Shown here piece by piece: positions 22,331 to 30,330 of a stretch of DNA of 39,496 nucleotides (position 1 is the first letter of the stretch; every line of letters starts with the position of its first letter). The notes beneath the pieces were generated by a model that was given only the letters and a program-made list of their open reading frames with translations, did not search any database and was not told the origin of the DNA. The translations under genes and the position numbers were made by a program. The stretch comes from Hallerella sp964587155. Lineage in GTDB: Bacteria; Fibrobacterota; Fibrobacteria; Fibrobacterales; Fibrobacteraceae. Location of the stretch: NCBI GenBank assembly GCA_964587155.1, contig CAZPKF010000020.1, positions 1 through 39,496 of the forward strand. The letters are read 5' to 3'.

Positions 22331-23397
22331 ACGCGTCGATTTTCCCTTTTGTGTTCACGAACAAATGCCAACGCTCGACTTTTCCTACGCGCGTGTTCCT
22401 GCAAATCCACTGCGACGTCAAATTCATCGACGATTTCCCGCCCCAAAATTTCTTCTAAAACATCTTCCAACGAGACTAAACCGGCAATGGAACCGTATTC
22501 ATCGACAACGGCAACAATATGGCCGCGCTGTTTCAAAAATCGGATAAGCAATTTATCAAGCGGAAGGCTGTCCGGAATAAATTGAATGGGGCGCATCAAT
22601 TTTTTGATGGGAATATCGCGCTTTCCTTCGGCGACAAGGTTGTAAACATCGCGGCGCAAAATGATTCCCACCCATTTTTCCCTGTCGTCTGCCGCATAAA
22701 CGGGAATGCGGGAAAACGGCCAATTCGGATTTTTTTCAAGTTCACGGTCAATCGTGCTGTCTTCGGGCAGAGCGAATACGACTTGCCGGGGAGTCATCAC
22801 CTTGCGAACGGGGATAGATTTTGCCGCCAAAATATTCTTAATGACCACCGCCTGTTGCCTATCCAAAACTTCATCACGGAGGCCGATATTCACTAAACTG
22901 TTAATGTCTTCCACGCTGACTTCCGGAGTTTCTTCGTCGCTTTTCGTCCATTTCTTGGTAATCGCTAGACACAGCTGGATAAGACCCGTCCACGAAAAAA
23001 AAATTGTGATATAATACATAGGAACAGCGCAAATCGCCCCAACTTGACGCGCTTTTTTGACTCCAATGGTTTTAGGCGTAATTTCACCAAACAAAAGAAT
23101 GGCAATAGACAACAGAATCGGAAATACAACCTGACCCGTTGTTCCACAATGCGCAATCACCAAAGAAGTTCCCAGGGAAACGCCCAGCGTATTTGACAGC
23201 GTATTGAAAATCAAGACCGAAGCGATATAACGGTCGATATTGTTTTTCACATGTTCAATATAGCGCGCTGTGAAAGCTCCCCGTTTTTTTAAAATTTCAA
23301 TTTCAGAAGCGGGAAAGCTGTAAAATGCGGCTTCGGTAAAAGAGCAATACGCCGAGCAAGCAAGGCAAAAAACAATGGCGAGAATGGTCAGAAACAT
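22327..23397 (-). CDS. CNNM/CBS-domain membrane protein (HlyC/CorC family)
   Basis: About 356 residues from the ATG of MFLTILAIVF (23395-23397). The longer frame back to 23508 runs through lpxB and is unlikely. An N-terminal CNNM (DUF21) domain of about 180 residues contains several membrane segments, including FTEAAFYSFPASEIE and LLFGEITPKTIGVKKA. Two CBS repeats follow (about 200-320), with VMTPRQVVFALPED, FSRIPVY and the closing VVDEYGSIAGLVSLEDVLEEI. Relatives act in magnesium homeostasis or export. The C-terminal CorC/HlyC domain seems absent: after the second CBS only about 40 mostly charged residues remain. It overlaps the lpxB end by 10 nt. A TATCTTT just before the ATG lies inside lpxB and is not counted as a promoter. 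Confidence 0.9.
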   Translation of the reverse strand: MFLTILAIVFCLACSAYCSFTEAAFYSFPASEIEILKKRGAFTARYIEHVKNNIDRYIASVLIFNTLSNTLGVSLGTSLVIAHCGTTGQVVFPILLSIAILLFGEITPKTIGVKKARQVGAICAVPMYYITIFFSWTGLIQLCLAITKKWTKSDEETPEVSVEDINSLVNIGLRDEVLDRQQAVVIKNILAAKSIPVRKVMTPRQVVFALPEDSTIDRELEKNPNWPFSRIPVYAADDREKWVGIILRRDVYNLVAEGKRDIPIKKLMRPIQFIPDSLPLDKLLIRFLKQRGHIVAVVDEYGSIAGLVSLEDVLEEILGREIVDEFDVAVDLQEHARRKSRALAFVREHKRENRRV

Positions 23398-24431
23398 AGC
23401 TTGAAAGATACGAATTTTTCTACTTCCGTCAAAACTTGCTCGGCATGAAGTTCCAAATTTGAAAAAGAAACTTTCACAAATTCCGGAATCAACGGTTTTT
23501 GGCCACAAAAATCCGCTTCAATGTTAGGCATACAAAGATACCGGGTGCGGAGAAACGCCTTTCCCAAAAAATACGTCAACGGTTCTATGCGCGATGCGGC
23601 GACACAAGGCGTGTTCGCCAAATGCGCTTCGGCAGTCACGCTTCCCGGTCCGCAGATAATGCACGCAGCCGTGCGCATCAGGGAAAACCTTTCTTCGGCA
23701 GTTCGTGGAGAAAGTAAAACCGAAAATTCTCCGCAAAGTTTTTCATTTAAAAAAGACTGAATTATTTTTCGCGAAGCGACAAATCGCACTTCGACTTTTT
23801 TTTGCTTTAATTTACGCGCAATCTTTTTATACAGACAAAAATTACGTTTCATCTGAGATTCACGACTGCCAGGATACAACAATACGATTCCCGAAACATT
23901 TTGTTCGGTCGCAATTTGTCCGCACCGGAATTTTTCAAAAGGGTGTTCTATTTTCTGCACGGAAATTCCATACTTTTTGTACGCTTCAATTTCCACATCG
24001 TAACAAGAATAAAGTTCCACCGTTTTTTTGGCCCGTGGCGAGAGAAAATATTTCACCCGATGCGGTTTCCACGCCCAAATTTGCGGCGGCTCCACATAAA
24101 CAACCCGTTTTCCCAAATCCAAAGCCCTCTGCATCAGTTTCAAATTGAATCCCGGATAATCCACAGCGACAAGGCCTTTGCAATTTTCCCTTAACAAAAG
24201 GCTTTCCAATGTTTTCAAATGCCGCGACAAGCGGAATGAATGTTTGAATACATCGCCAAAACCATTTACGGGCAAATCGTCAAACGGGACAACGGAAACC
24301 AATCCCGCTTTTTGCATCCGATGTCCACCGACTCCCACAGCGTCAAACTCTTTGCAAAAATTCCGGACAAATTTTTCTCCCAAAATATCCCCGGAATCTT
24401 CTCCTGCGCAAAAGAGAATGAACGGACGCAT
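23388..24431 (-). CDS. lpxB: Lipid-A-disaccharide synthase
   Basis: About 347 residues from the ATG of MRPFILFCAG (24429-24431); the longer frame to 24500 overlaps dnaE and is rejected. LpxB joins UDP-diacylglucosamine and lipid X into the lipid A disaccharide at the inner-membrane face, so this cell has an LPS-type outer membrane. Seen: AGEDSGDILGEK at the N-terminus, VDYPGFNLKL, VYVEPPQIWAWKPHRV, YPGSRESQ, and near the end CGPGSVTAEAHLANTPCV, TYFLGKAFLRTRYLCMPN and PLIPEF. It is somewhat shorter than the E. coli enzyme. It lies 8 nt after the dnaE stop; other lpx genes are not in the window. Confidence 0.95.
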   Translation of the reverse strand: MRPFILFCAGEDSGDILGEKFVRNFCKEFDAVGVGGHRMQKAGLVSVVPFDDLPVNGFGDVFKHSFRLSRHLKTLESLLLRENCKGLVAVDYPGFNLKLMQRALDLGKRVVYVEPPQIWAWKPHRVKYFLSPRAKKTVELYSCYDVEIEAYKKYGISVQKIEHPFEKFRCGQIATEQNVSGIVLLYPGSRESQMKRNFCLYKKIARKLKQKKVEVRFVASRKIIQSFLNEKLCGEFSVLLSPRTAEERFSLMRTAACIICGPGSVTAEAHLANTPCVAASRIEPLTYFLGKAFLRTRYLCMPNIEADFCGQKPLIPEFVKVSFSNLELHAEQVLTEVEKFVSFKLCF

Positions 24432-24439
24432 TTGAAACG

Positions 24440-27400
24440 CTAACCTTTGTTCTTTGCAGAAACCCAGACATTTGCCGCACCAAATTCCCGCTGCAGCCAT
24501 TCAAAAAAGTCCGGCATATAAGCGACTTTGAAAACTTGGGAACGGAGCAGGTGTACATGGCCAGAAAGAGTTTCAACGTGAAATACAATTTCTGCCGGAT
24601 GTTCCCCCGGAAGAGCTTTCGCCATTTCCATCCTGTCGAGAATTTTATCCATCCGTTCTTTGAGCAATTCCATCGAAGAAATTCCCACATGGATGAAATT
24701 GATCATCTTTGTGCGGACTTCATCAATTGAATGCGCCCGTTCCACGATGATTTGCAAAGCCGACGGGTCCTGATTTTGCGTGGTGAGCTTTCCCCGGACA
24801 ATCACACGGTCATCTTCGCCAAAACGGTCCCGGCAAGCTTCCCATGAATCCGGCGGGAAAAACACAGAAATTTCCCCTTGGAAATCTTGCAAAATTCCAG
24901 AACCCATCGTTTTCGTTTCGTCTTTTTTGCTTTGGAAGGAACGGAGCTTGGTGATGATTCCGCCGACACAGACTGTCGACTTTGCATTTTTCGACATGAT
25001 ATCGTTCAGTTCACTTTCCGCTAAGCTGTTCGTGGTGAACCCCCGTAATTCCGGGCGGCATTCATCTAACGGATGCGCCGAAAGATATAATCCCAAGACA
25101 TCGCGTTCTTTATTCAACAGTTCCAAAAGCCCCCACGGTTGAGCTTCTTCGTATGTTTCTTCCATCCGATGCGACGTATCGTCGCTTTCCAACGTGTCAA
25201 AAAGGAACGTTTGACATGCATCCTTTTCCATGCGGTGACGGTTAGCCACGTCAAGGGCCTTTTCAACACTGGCCATCAAAGTGGGACGATTCGGAGTCGT
25301 CGAAGACATCTTGTCAAAAGCACCTGCCATGACCAAACTTTCCAACGTTTTCCGATTCAACGGAGCGCGTTTTTCCGTTTTCGAAGCCTGATAATCCGCA
25401 ATTCGATTGCAGAAATCGAAAAGCGTTTTATATGGGCCGTGAGCTTCCCGTTCTGCGACAAGATCTTCACAAACAAAAGTTCCCACATTGCGAATTCCGG
25501 CAAGGCCGTAAACGATTTGACCTTTTTCGTTTGCCGAAAAAGTCCCCAGGGAAACGTTGATATCGGGCGGCAAAACTTCGATTCCCATGCGCTTGCATTC
25601 TTGGATAATCGTCACAATGTCTTCCGTCTTACCCATTTTGGAAGTCATGGAAGCCGCCATATACTCTGGACCGAAATGCGTTTTTAAATAAGCCGTTTGG
25701 TAAGCGACATAAGCGTAAGCAGCCGCGTGGCTCTTGTTGAACGCATATCCGCAAAACGGAAGCACAGCATTCCAGACTTTTTGAATCATTGCCTTGTCAT
25801 AACCTTTGGATAGGCATTTTTCAAAAAATTCCGGTTCGAGCTTTGCCATTTTATCCGGCATTTTTTTCGCCATGATACGGCGGATATTATCTGCTCCTCC
25901 GAGCGTATAGCCGCCTAAAATTTGCGCAAGCTGCATCACCTGTTCTTGGTAAACGATAACGCCGTAAGTTTCCCCCAAAACGGAATCCAAATCTTCATGG
26001 TAACAGTCGATCGATTCCTTTCCGATTTTGCGCGCAATAAAATGCGGAATTTGTTCAATCGGTCCTGGGCGGTAAAGTGCGTTCATCGCTATCAAATCAC
26101 TGATTCGCGATGGTTTCAATTCACGCAAATACTTTTGCATTCCCGGCGATTCAAACTGGAACACCGCAGTCGTCATGCCCTTGCTCAACAGTTCAAAAGT
26201 TTCTTTGTCATCTGTCGGGATTTTGTCCATGTCCAGTTCAATCCGACGGATTTTTTTGACCAAATTCACCGTATCTTGGATGATGGACAAGTTGATGAGT
26301 CCCAAGAAGTCCATTTTCAACAAGCCGATTGTTTCGGAATAATGCTTGTCGTACATGACCACCGGAGAATCTGCCGGAGCAGCCCTGTATAAAGGAGCCA
26401 AATTGTAAATCGGCGTCGGCGTAATGACGACTCCGCAGGCATGAACGCCCGTTTGCCGCGGAAGATCTTCTAATTTTTGGGCGATATCCCACAGTTCCCG
26501 ATACGCTTCGCGGCTATTGATCAACTTTTGTAAATCTTCTGGATTATAATCCGCGATGGGCTTTCCTTTGTTTTTTCCAGTCCAAGCATCATTTAAACTG
26601 AAATCCAGAAGACGGCGTGGAAAAAGCTTGATGATCGATTCCGCTTCACGGTGATCGATTCCAAGAACCCTAGCAACGTCTTTGATAACCGCTTTGGATT
26701 TGAGCATTCCATAAGTGATAATTTGCCCAACGCAATCCGAGCCGTATTTACGCGTCACATAATCGATGACTCGTCCCCGGTCGCGGTCAGCAATGTCCGT
26801 ATCGATATCCGGCATGGAAACGCGTTCTGGGTTCAAGAACCGTTCAAAAAGCAATCCGAACTTTAAAGGGTCGATATTCGTAATGCCCACGATGTAAGTC
26901 ACAATGGACCCCGCAGCAGAACCGCGCCCCGGCCCTACGGGAATCCCATGTTCACGCGCCCAGTTGATGAAATCCCAAACAATCAGAAGATATCCGGCGA
27001 CATTCATGTTGCGGATACAGTTCAGTTCCTTGTAAATCCGGTCGCTGACTTCCGTTCCATGCTGCGGATATTTGAACTGTTCTTCGGGGTAACGCTGTTG
27101 AAGTCGTTCATTTGTCAGATGAATCAGGTAAGCATCCGCATCACTGCCGTGGCGGCTTGTTTTATTGCGCTCCATGATTTTTTCAATGGCTTGCCTGTCT
27201 TCTTCCGTTAAAGTCTCTTCTGTTTTTCCGGCATTCTTTCGGCAATATTCTTTTGCCGCATTCGCAAACGCTTCTGGATAAGCCTTGTTGAATTCATCTT
27301 CCATGACGCGGTAAATTTCTTTGCACTCTTCGGATTCCAAAAAATCATTCGGTATCGCATAACGCGGCCAGAAGTCGTCACCGATTCCCGTTTTGACTTC

Positions 27401-28267
27401 AAAATGACACCGTTCGGCTATTTTGACCGTATTTTCAATGGCTTCCGGATGCTCGGGGAACAGATCCCGCATTTCCGCATTCGTCCGAAAATAAAATTGA
27501 TCCGTTGGAAAGCGCTTGTCATCAAATTCCTTATACTTTTCAACAAGCGAAATACACCGCAGCGCTTTGTGCGCATTTCTGTCTTCACGATGAATGTAAT
27601 GCACATCACCCACAGCGACTAATTCACGCCCAAGTTCCTTTGCAAGTGAAATAGTGAACAAATTCAGCGTTTTTTGCGCAGCGATGCCGTTGTCCGCAAT
27701 CGACAGGTATAAATGTTCATGGTCAAAAATTTTGTCCAAGGATTCGATATAAGCTTTTCCCAGCGCATCGCGGCCTGCAGTCACATTGGCACCGTATCGG
27801 CTGAAAAAATCCCCGGCGATAGCAATCAATCCTTCGTTATGTTCCTCGACAACGCTGAGCGGAACCGATGGAATTTCTTCCCAACGGCTAGATTCTTCGT
27901 ACCGGTAACTTACAATCCGGAGCAAGTTGTAATATCCCGTTTCGTTTTCGACAAGGAGTGTTAACCGTTCGTAAGTAGAAGGATCCTTGAAATTCGCACC
28001 GGCGGTGTCCATGTAAATGTGACAGCCCAGCAACGTTTTAATCGGCGGAAGTCCCTTTTCTTTGCGCTTTTTATTGAAAGACTTTCCGCGTTCTTGGAAT
28101 TCTAGGATTCCAAACATTGTTCCGTGATCTGTCAAGGCGACCGCAGGCGCGTTGTCGGCAGCTGCCGCTTCGAAGATGTCATCTAACCGCGCTGCCGATT
28201 GTAAAACGGAAAATTCAGAATGAAGTTGGAGATGAACGAAACCTTCCTGACTCATTTTGTTTTCCAT
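24440..28267 (-). CDS. dnaE: DNA polymerase III subunit alpha
   Basis: 1275 residues, DnaE1 type. The replicative polymerase: PHP domain (about 8-280, with VHLQLHSEFS and VGDVHYIH), the C-family polymerase core with the catalytic pair in PDIDTD, GPGRGSAAGSIV and YQEQVMQLAQ, a helix-hairpin-helix region, and a C-terminal OB fold (VCVGGIITKLRSF). In the first PHP motif the second His of HxH is Gln, as E. coli has Arg there, so the PHP domain probably lacks proofreading activity and a separate epsilon subunit is expected. AAAGGAG lies 6 nt before the ATG. It heads a five-gene run with lpxB, the CNNM gene, nudC and the metallophosphoesterase. Confidence 0.97.
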   Translation of the reverse strand: MENKMSQEGFVHLQLHSEFSVLQSAARLDDIFEAAAADNAPAVALTDHGTMFGILEFQERGKSFNKKRKEKGLPPIKTLLGCHIYMDTAGANFKDPSTYERLTLLVENETGYYNLLRIVSYRYEESSRWEEIPSVPLSVVEEHNEGLIAIAGDFFSRYGANVTAGRDALGKAYIESLDKIFDHEHLYLSIADNGIAAQKTLNLFTISLAKELGRELVAVGDVHYIHREDRNAHKALRCISLVEKYKEFDDKRFPTDQFYFRTNAEMRDLFPEHPEAIENTVKIAERCHFEVKTGIGDDFWPRYAIPNDFLESEECKEIYRVMEDEFNKAYPEAFANAAKEYCRKNAGKTEETLTEEDRQAIEKIMERNKTSRHGSDADAYLIHLTNERLQQRYPEEQFKYPQHGTEVSDRIYKELNCIRNMNVAGYLLIVWDFINWAREHGIPVGPGRGSAAGSIVTYIVGITNIDPLKFGLLFERFLNPERVSMPDIDTDIADRDRGRVIDYVTRKYGSDCVGQIITYGMLKSKAVIKDVARVLGIDHREAESIIKLFPRRLLDFSLNDAWTGKNKGKPIADYNPEDLQKLINSREAYRELWDIAQKLEDLPRQTGVHACGVVITPTPIYNLAPLYRAAPADSPVVMYDKHYSETIGLLKMDFLGLINLSIIQDTVNLVKKIRRIELDMDKIPTDDKETFELLSKGMTTAVFQFESPGMQKYLRELKPSRISDLIAMNALYRPGPIEQIPHFIARKIGKESIDCYHEDLDSVLGETYGVIVYQEQVMQLAQILGGYTLGGADNIRRIMAKKMPDKMAKLEPEFFEKCLSKGYDKAMIQKVWNAVLPFCGYAFNKSHAAAYAYVAYQTAYLKTHFGPEYMAASMTSKMGKTEDIVTIIQECKRMGIEVLPPDINVSLGTFSANEKGQIVYGLAGIRNVGTFVCEDLVAEREAHGPYKTLFDFCNRIADYQASKTEKRAPLNRKTLESLVMAGAFDKMSSTTPNRPTLMASVEKALDVANRHRMEKDACQTFLFDTLESDDTSHRMEETYEEAQPWGLLELLNKERDVLGLYLSAHPLDECRPELRGFTTNSLAESELNDIMSKNAKSTVCVGGIITKLRSFQSKKDETKTMGSGILQDFQGEISVFFPPDSWEACRDRFGEDDRVIVRGKLTTQNQDPSALQIIVERAHSIDEVRTKMINFIHVGISSMELLKERMDKILDRMEMAKALPGEHPAEIVFHVETLSGHVHLLRSQVFKVAYMPDFFEWLQREFGAANVWVSAKNKG

Positions 28268-28342
28268 TTTAAGCTCCTTTGAATTGAATATCCGTTTTCT
28301 ATAAAGATAAGATCAAAACTCGACAGCTTTTGTCTTTATAGA
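28268..28342 (-). promoter_or_regulatory. dnaE promoter and leader with an inverted repeat
   Basis: On the minus strand TATCTTT (28309-28303) is followed by an AAACGGAT...TTCAATTC leader and AAAGGAG (28280-28274). TCTATAAAGA (28342-28333) and TCTTTATAGA (28307-28298) form a perfect 10-bp inverted repeat overlapping the box, with a nested CAAAA/TTTTG stem. It could be an operator or a terminator for the gene upstream. The segment 28274-28326 is about 75 percent identical to that upstream of 17451. Confidence 0.5.
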
Positions 28343-28392
28343 TTTTTTCCTTAAATCGATCGCTGTGTAAAAAATCATTCCGAATTGCATAA

Positions 28393-30288
28393 CTATTCTT
28401 CTTTCCGCGCCATCCGAAGTTCCGAAATGGATTCCAGAGGAAGTTCAATCGAAGTTCCGCTGGGTTCCACGGTGATTTTCGCCATAAAAGGAACCCGTGA
28501 AAAATGAAGTTCTTCCACTTTGAATCGGATTTCGGCGGGCAATTTCGGCAATTTCGAATTTTTATCCGGCTTCCGGGAAAGGCGCGCCTCCAAAGAACCG
28601 TTTGTCGAACGGGCGTACCGAAGTACTTTGAACAGATCCGCCATGGCGAATTTCTGGAAATCGCCTCCGTATTTAGTCGCTCCTAAAGCGGAAGACACCG
28701 AAGAACTATCGCTTTCCGGTTTTAACAAAAAGTCAGGTGAACCTTCTGCCGGGAACCGCAGCCAGAACGCTTTACTCCAATCCGTATTGCGGAACGCTTC
28801 TACAGGAGCTTCATTTGTGGGATTCGCTGGTTCAAGTCCGTAATGTTTCAAAAGATCGCGAATTTTATCTTCAAATTGCGGCTTGATGATGAATCCATAT
28901 CCAGGAATCGCTTCATCCACCATTTCCATAAATTGCGGAAACGCTGTCAAGGCTTCCCGAACTTCCGCATTGTCCATTTTCAACAAACGAACAGACAAAA
29001 AAGAAGAGTCATAATAGCAGGCTGCCCATTCTTTCATGGCTTCGCGCACATTCGCAGGAGCATTAATCCAACCGTCAAAGCTTTCTGCGATTTCCTTGGA
29101 GAATCCCGTCTTCAACCCATTCAAGAAAGATTCCCTGGATATAGAAAAGCGCAAATACGGCTCATCGTTTTGAACTTCGGCAAGACATGCAGAGAGGAAG
29201 AGTACACGGGGAGCACTCTTTACCGAAATGATCAGTTCAAAATTCGGCAAAGCCGAAATTTGCGCACCGAGCATCGGCGCCGCAGAAGCCGCCAGCCAGT
29301 CCTTAGCCCACGAAGTCAAACGGACCGCCGAAATCATTCCCGCCTGAGCAGAAAATTCAACCAAGCCCAAAAGCCAGAGTTCTTCCAATGGTTTCGAAAG
29401 CGACGACCAAGAAATTTCTCCCTCCGAAAGGGGCATCCGGAAGCTTGGATCCAACGTCCAGAGGATTCGCATGGCATTCTCGGCAGAAGCGTCCCTTTTG
29501 ATGGAAAACAGAACGTGGCGGAAAAAGTCCATATCGCCGCGGAATCTGCGTTTGATCCACCATTCGAGAAGTTCATTTTTAAGACGGAATCCATTGTGTT
29601 TCAAGAATTCAAAAGCGTCTTCTGTCACAAGCAAATCCGTTCCGCGCTGTTCAATCCAATGCTGAGAAGACAAAAATTCGAGCAAGAGCGTCACTTCTTC
29701 GCGGAACGCATCCGGAGAAAGTTGCCTTGAATAACGGAATGACTCTTCGCAAATTTGAAAGGAACGGCGATTCAAAATGCCTGCACCGTTCATTTTCATT
29801 TTTCCCAAGCGCGCAAAGGCTAGCATCTGACAGAGATGCCAGACCAACATGTCTTCGTAATTCAAAAAACGGGCTTTTTCATTTGCCGGATTTTCTGGAG
29901 AAAGCAAAATTTCCTTTAAAAAATCGCTGAATCCAAAATATGCGCAAGCACCTTTTTCCGGGCGAGAACGCCAAATGTAAAGGGACTTTGCCGCTTCGAT
30001 TAAAAAAGGCTCCACGGCATCGCGTTTGTCAGACGGGGCTGCCAAGCGCAATTCTCCCAATTCGAGTCCGCGGGATTCGCTGCGGTAAATCAGAAAAATG
30101 CAAAGTTTTTTCCAAGGTTCCAGGGATTCATAAAACGCATGGAACCGTTCCTTCGCCGTAAAAAAGGCGATCGTTTCCGAAAGAATCTTGGCATTGTTCA
30201 AGAGGCCTTTCGATTCAAACGCTTTTGCGTGCAACTCCTTCAGTTGCGGTTTTGTCATTTCATTTAAAAAATCTTGGACAGCGAGCAT
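28393..30288 (-). CDS. Helicase_C_3-like (XPB C-terminal-associated) protein without a helicase domain
   Basis: 631 residues, cytoplasmic. The middle (about 345-480) matches the Helicase_C_3 pattern known from proteins linked to XPB/Ssl2 helicases: LPNFELIISVKSAPRVLFLS, a LAEVQND turn, YLRFSISRESFLNGLKTGFS, FDGWINAPANVREAMKEWA, and then GYGFIIKP. No Walker A, DExH or other helicase motif is present, so this is the accessory half alone. The N-terminal 340 residues are helical with possible winged-helix segments. A GGAG lies 5 nt before the ATG. It follows the exonuclease-DinG gene by 42 nt, and might act with that or another helicase; this is inference. Confidence 0.7.
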   Translation of the reverse strand: MLAVQDFLNEMTKPQLKELHAKAFESKGLLNNAKILSETIAFFTAKERFHAFYESLEPWKKLCIFLIYRSESRGLELGELRLAAPSDKRDAVEPFLIEAAKSLYIWRSRPEKGACAYFGFSDFLKEILLSPENPANEKARFLNYEDMLVWHLCQMLAFARLGKMKMNGAGILNRRSFQICEESFRYSRQLSPDAFREEVTLLLEFLSSQHWIEQRGTDLLVTEDAFEFLKHNGFRLKNELLEWWIKRRFRGDMDFFRHVLFSIKRDASAENAMRILWTLDPSFRMPLSEGEISWSSLSKPLEELWLLGLVEFSAQAGMISAVRLTSWAKDWLAASAAPMLGAQISALPNFELIISVKSAPRVLFLSACLAEVQNDEPYLRFSISRESFLNGLKTGFSKEIAESFDGWINAPANVREAMKEWAACYYDSSFLSVRLLKMDNAEVREALTAFPQFMEMVDEAIPGYGFIIKPQFEDKIRDLLKHYGLEPANPTNEAPVEAFRNTDWSKAFWLRFPAEGSPDFLLKPESDSSSVSSALGATKYGGDFQKFAMADLFKVLRYARSTNGSLEARLSRKPDKNSKLPKLPAEIRFKVEELHFSRVPFMAKITVEPSGTSIELPLESISELRMARKEE

Positions 30289-30330
30289 AAAATCTCCAAA
30301 AACAGCGCCTAAAAATAGAAATTTTAACCG

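Noticed and set aside
23398..23413. TATCTTT just before the CNNM/CBS start as a promoter box
   Set aside because: It lies within the lpxB coding sequence of a tightly packed operon, so the match can be explained by codons.
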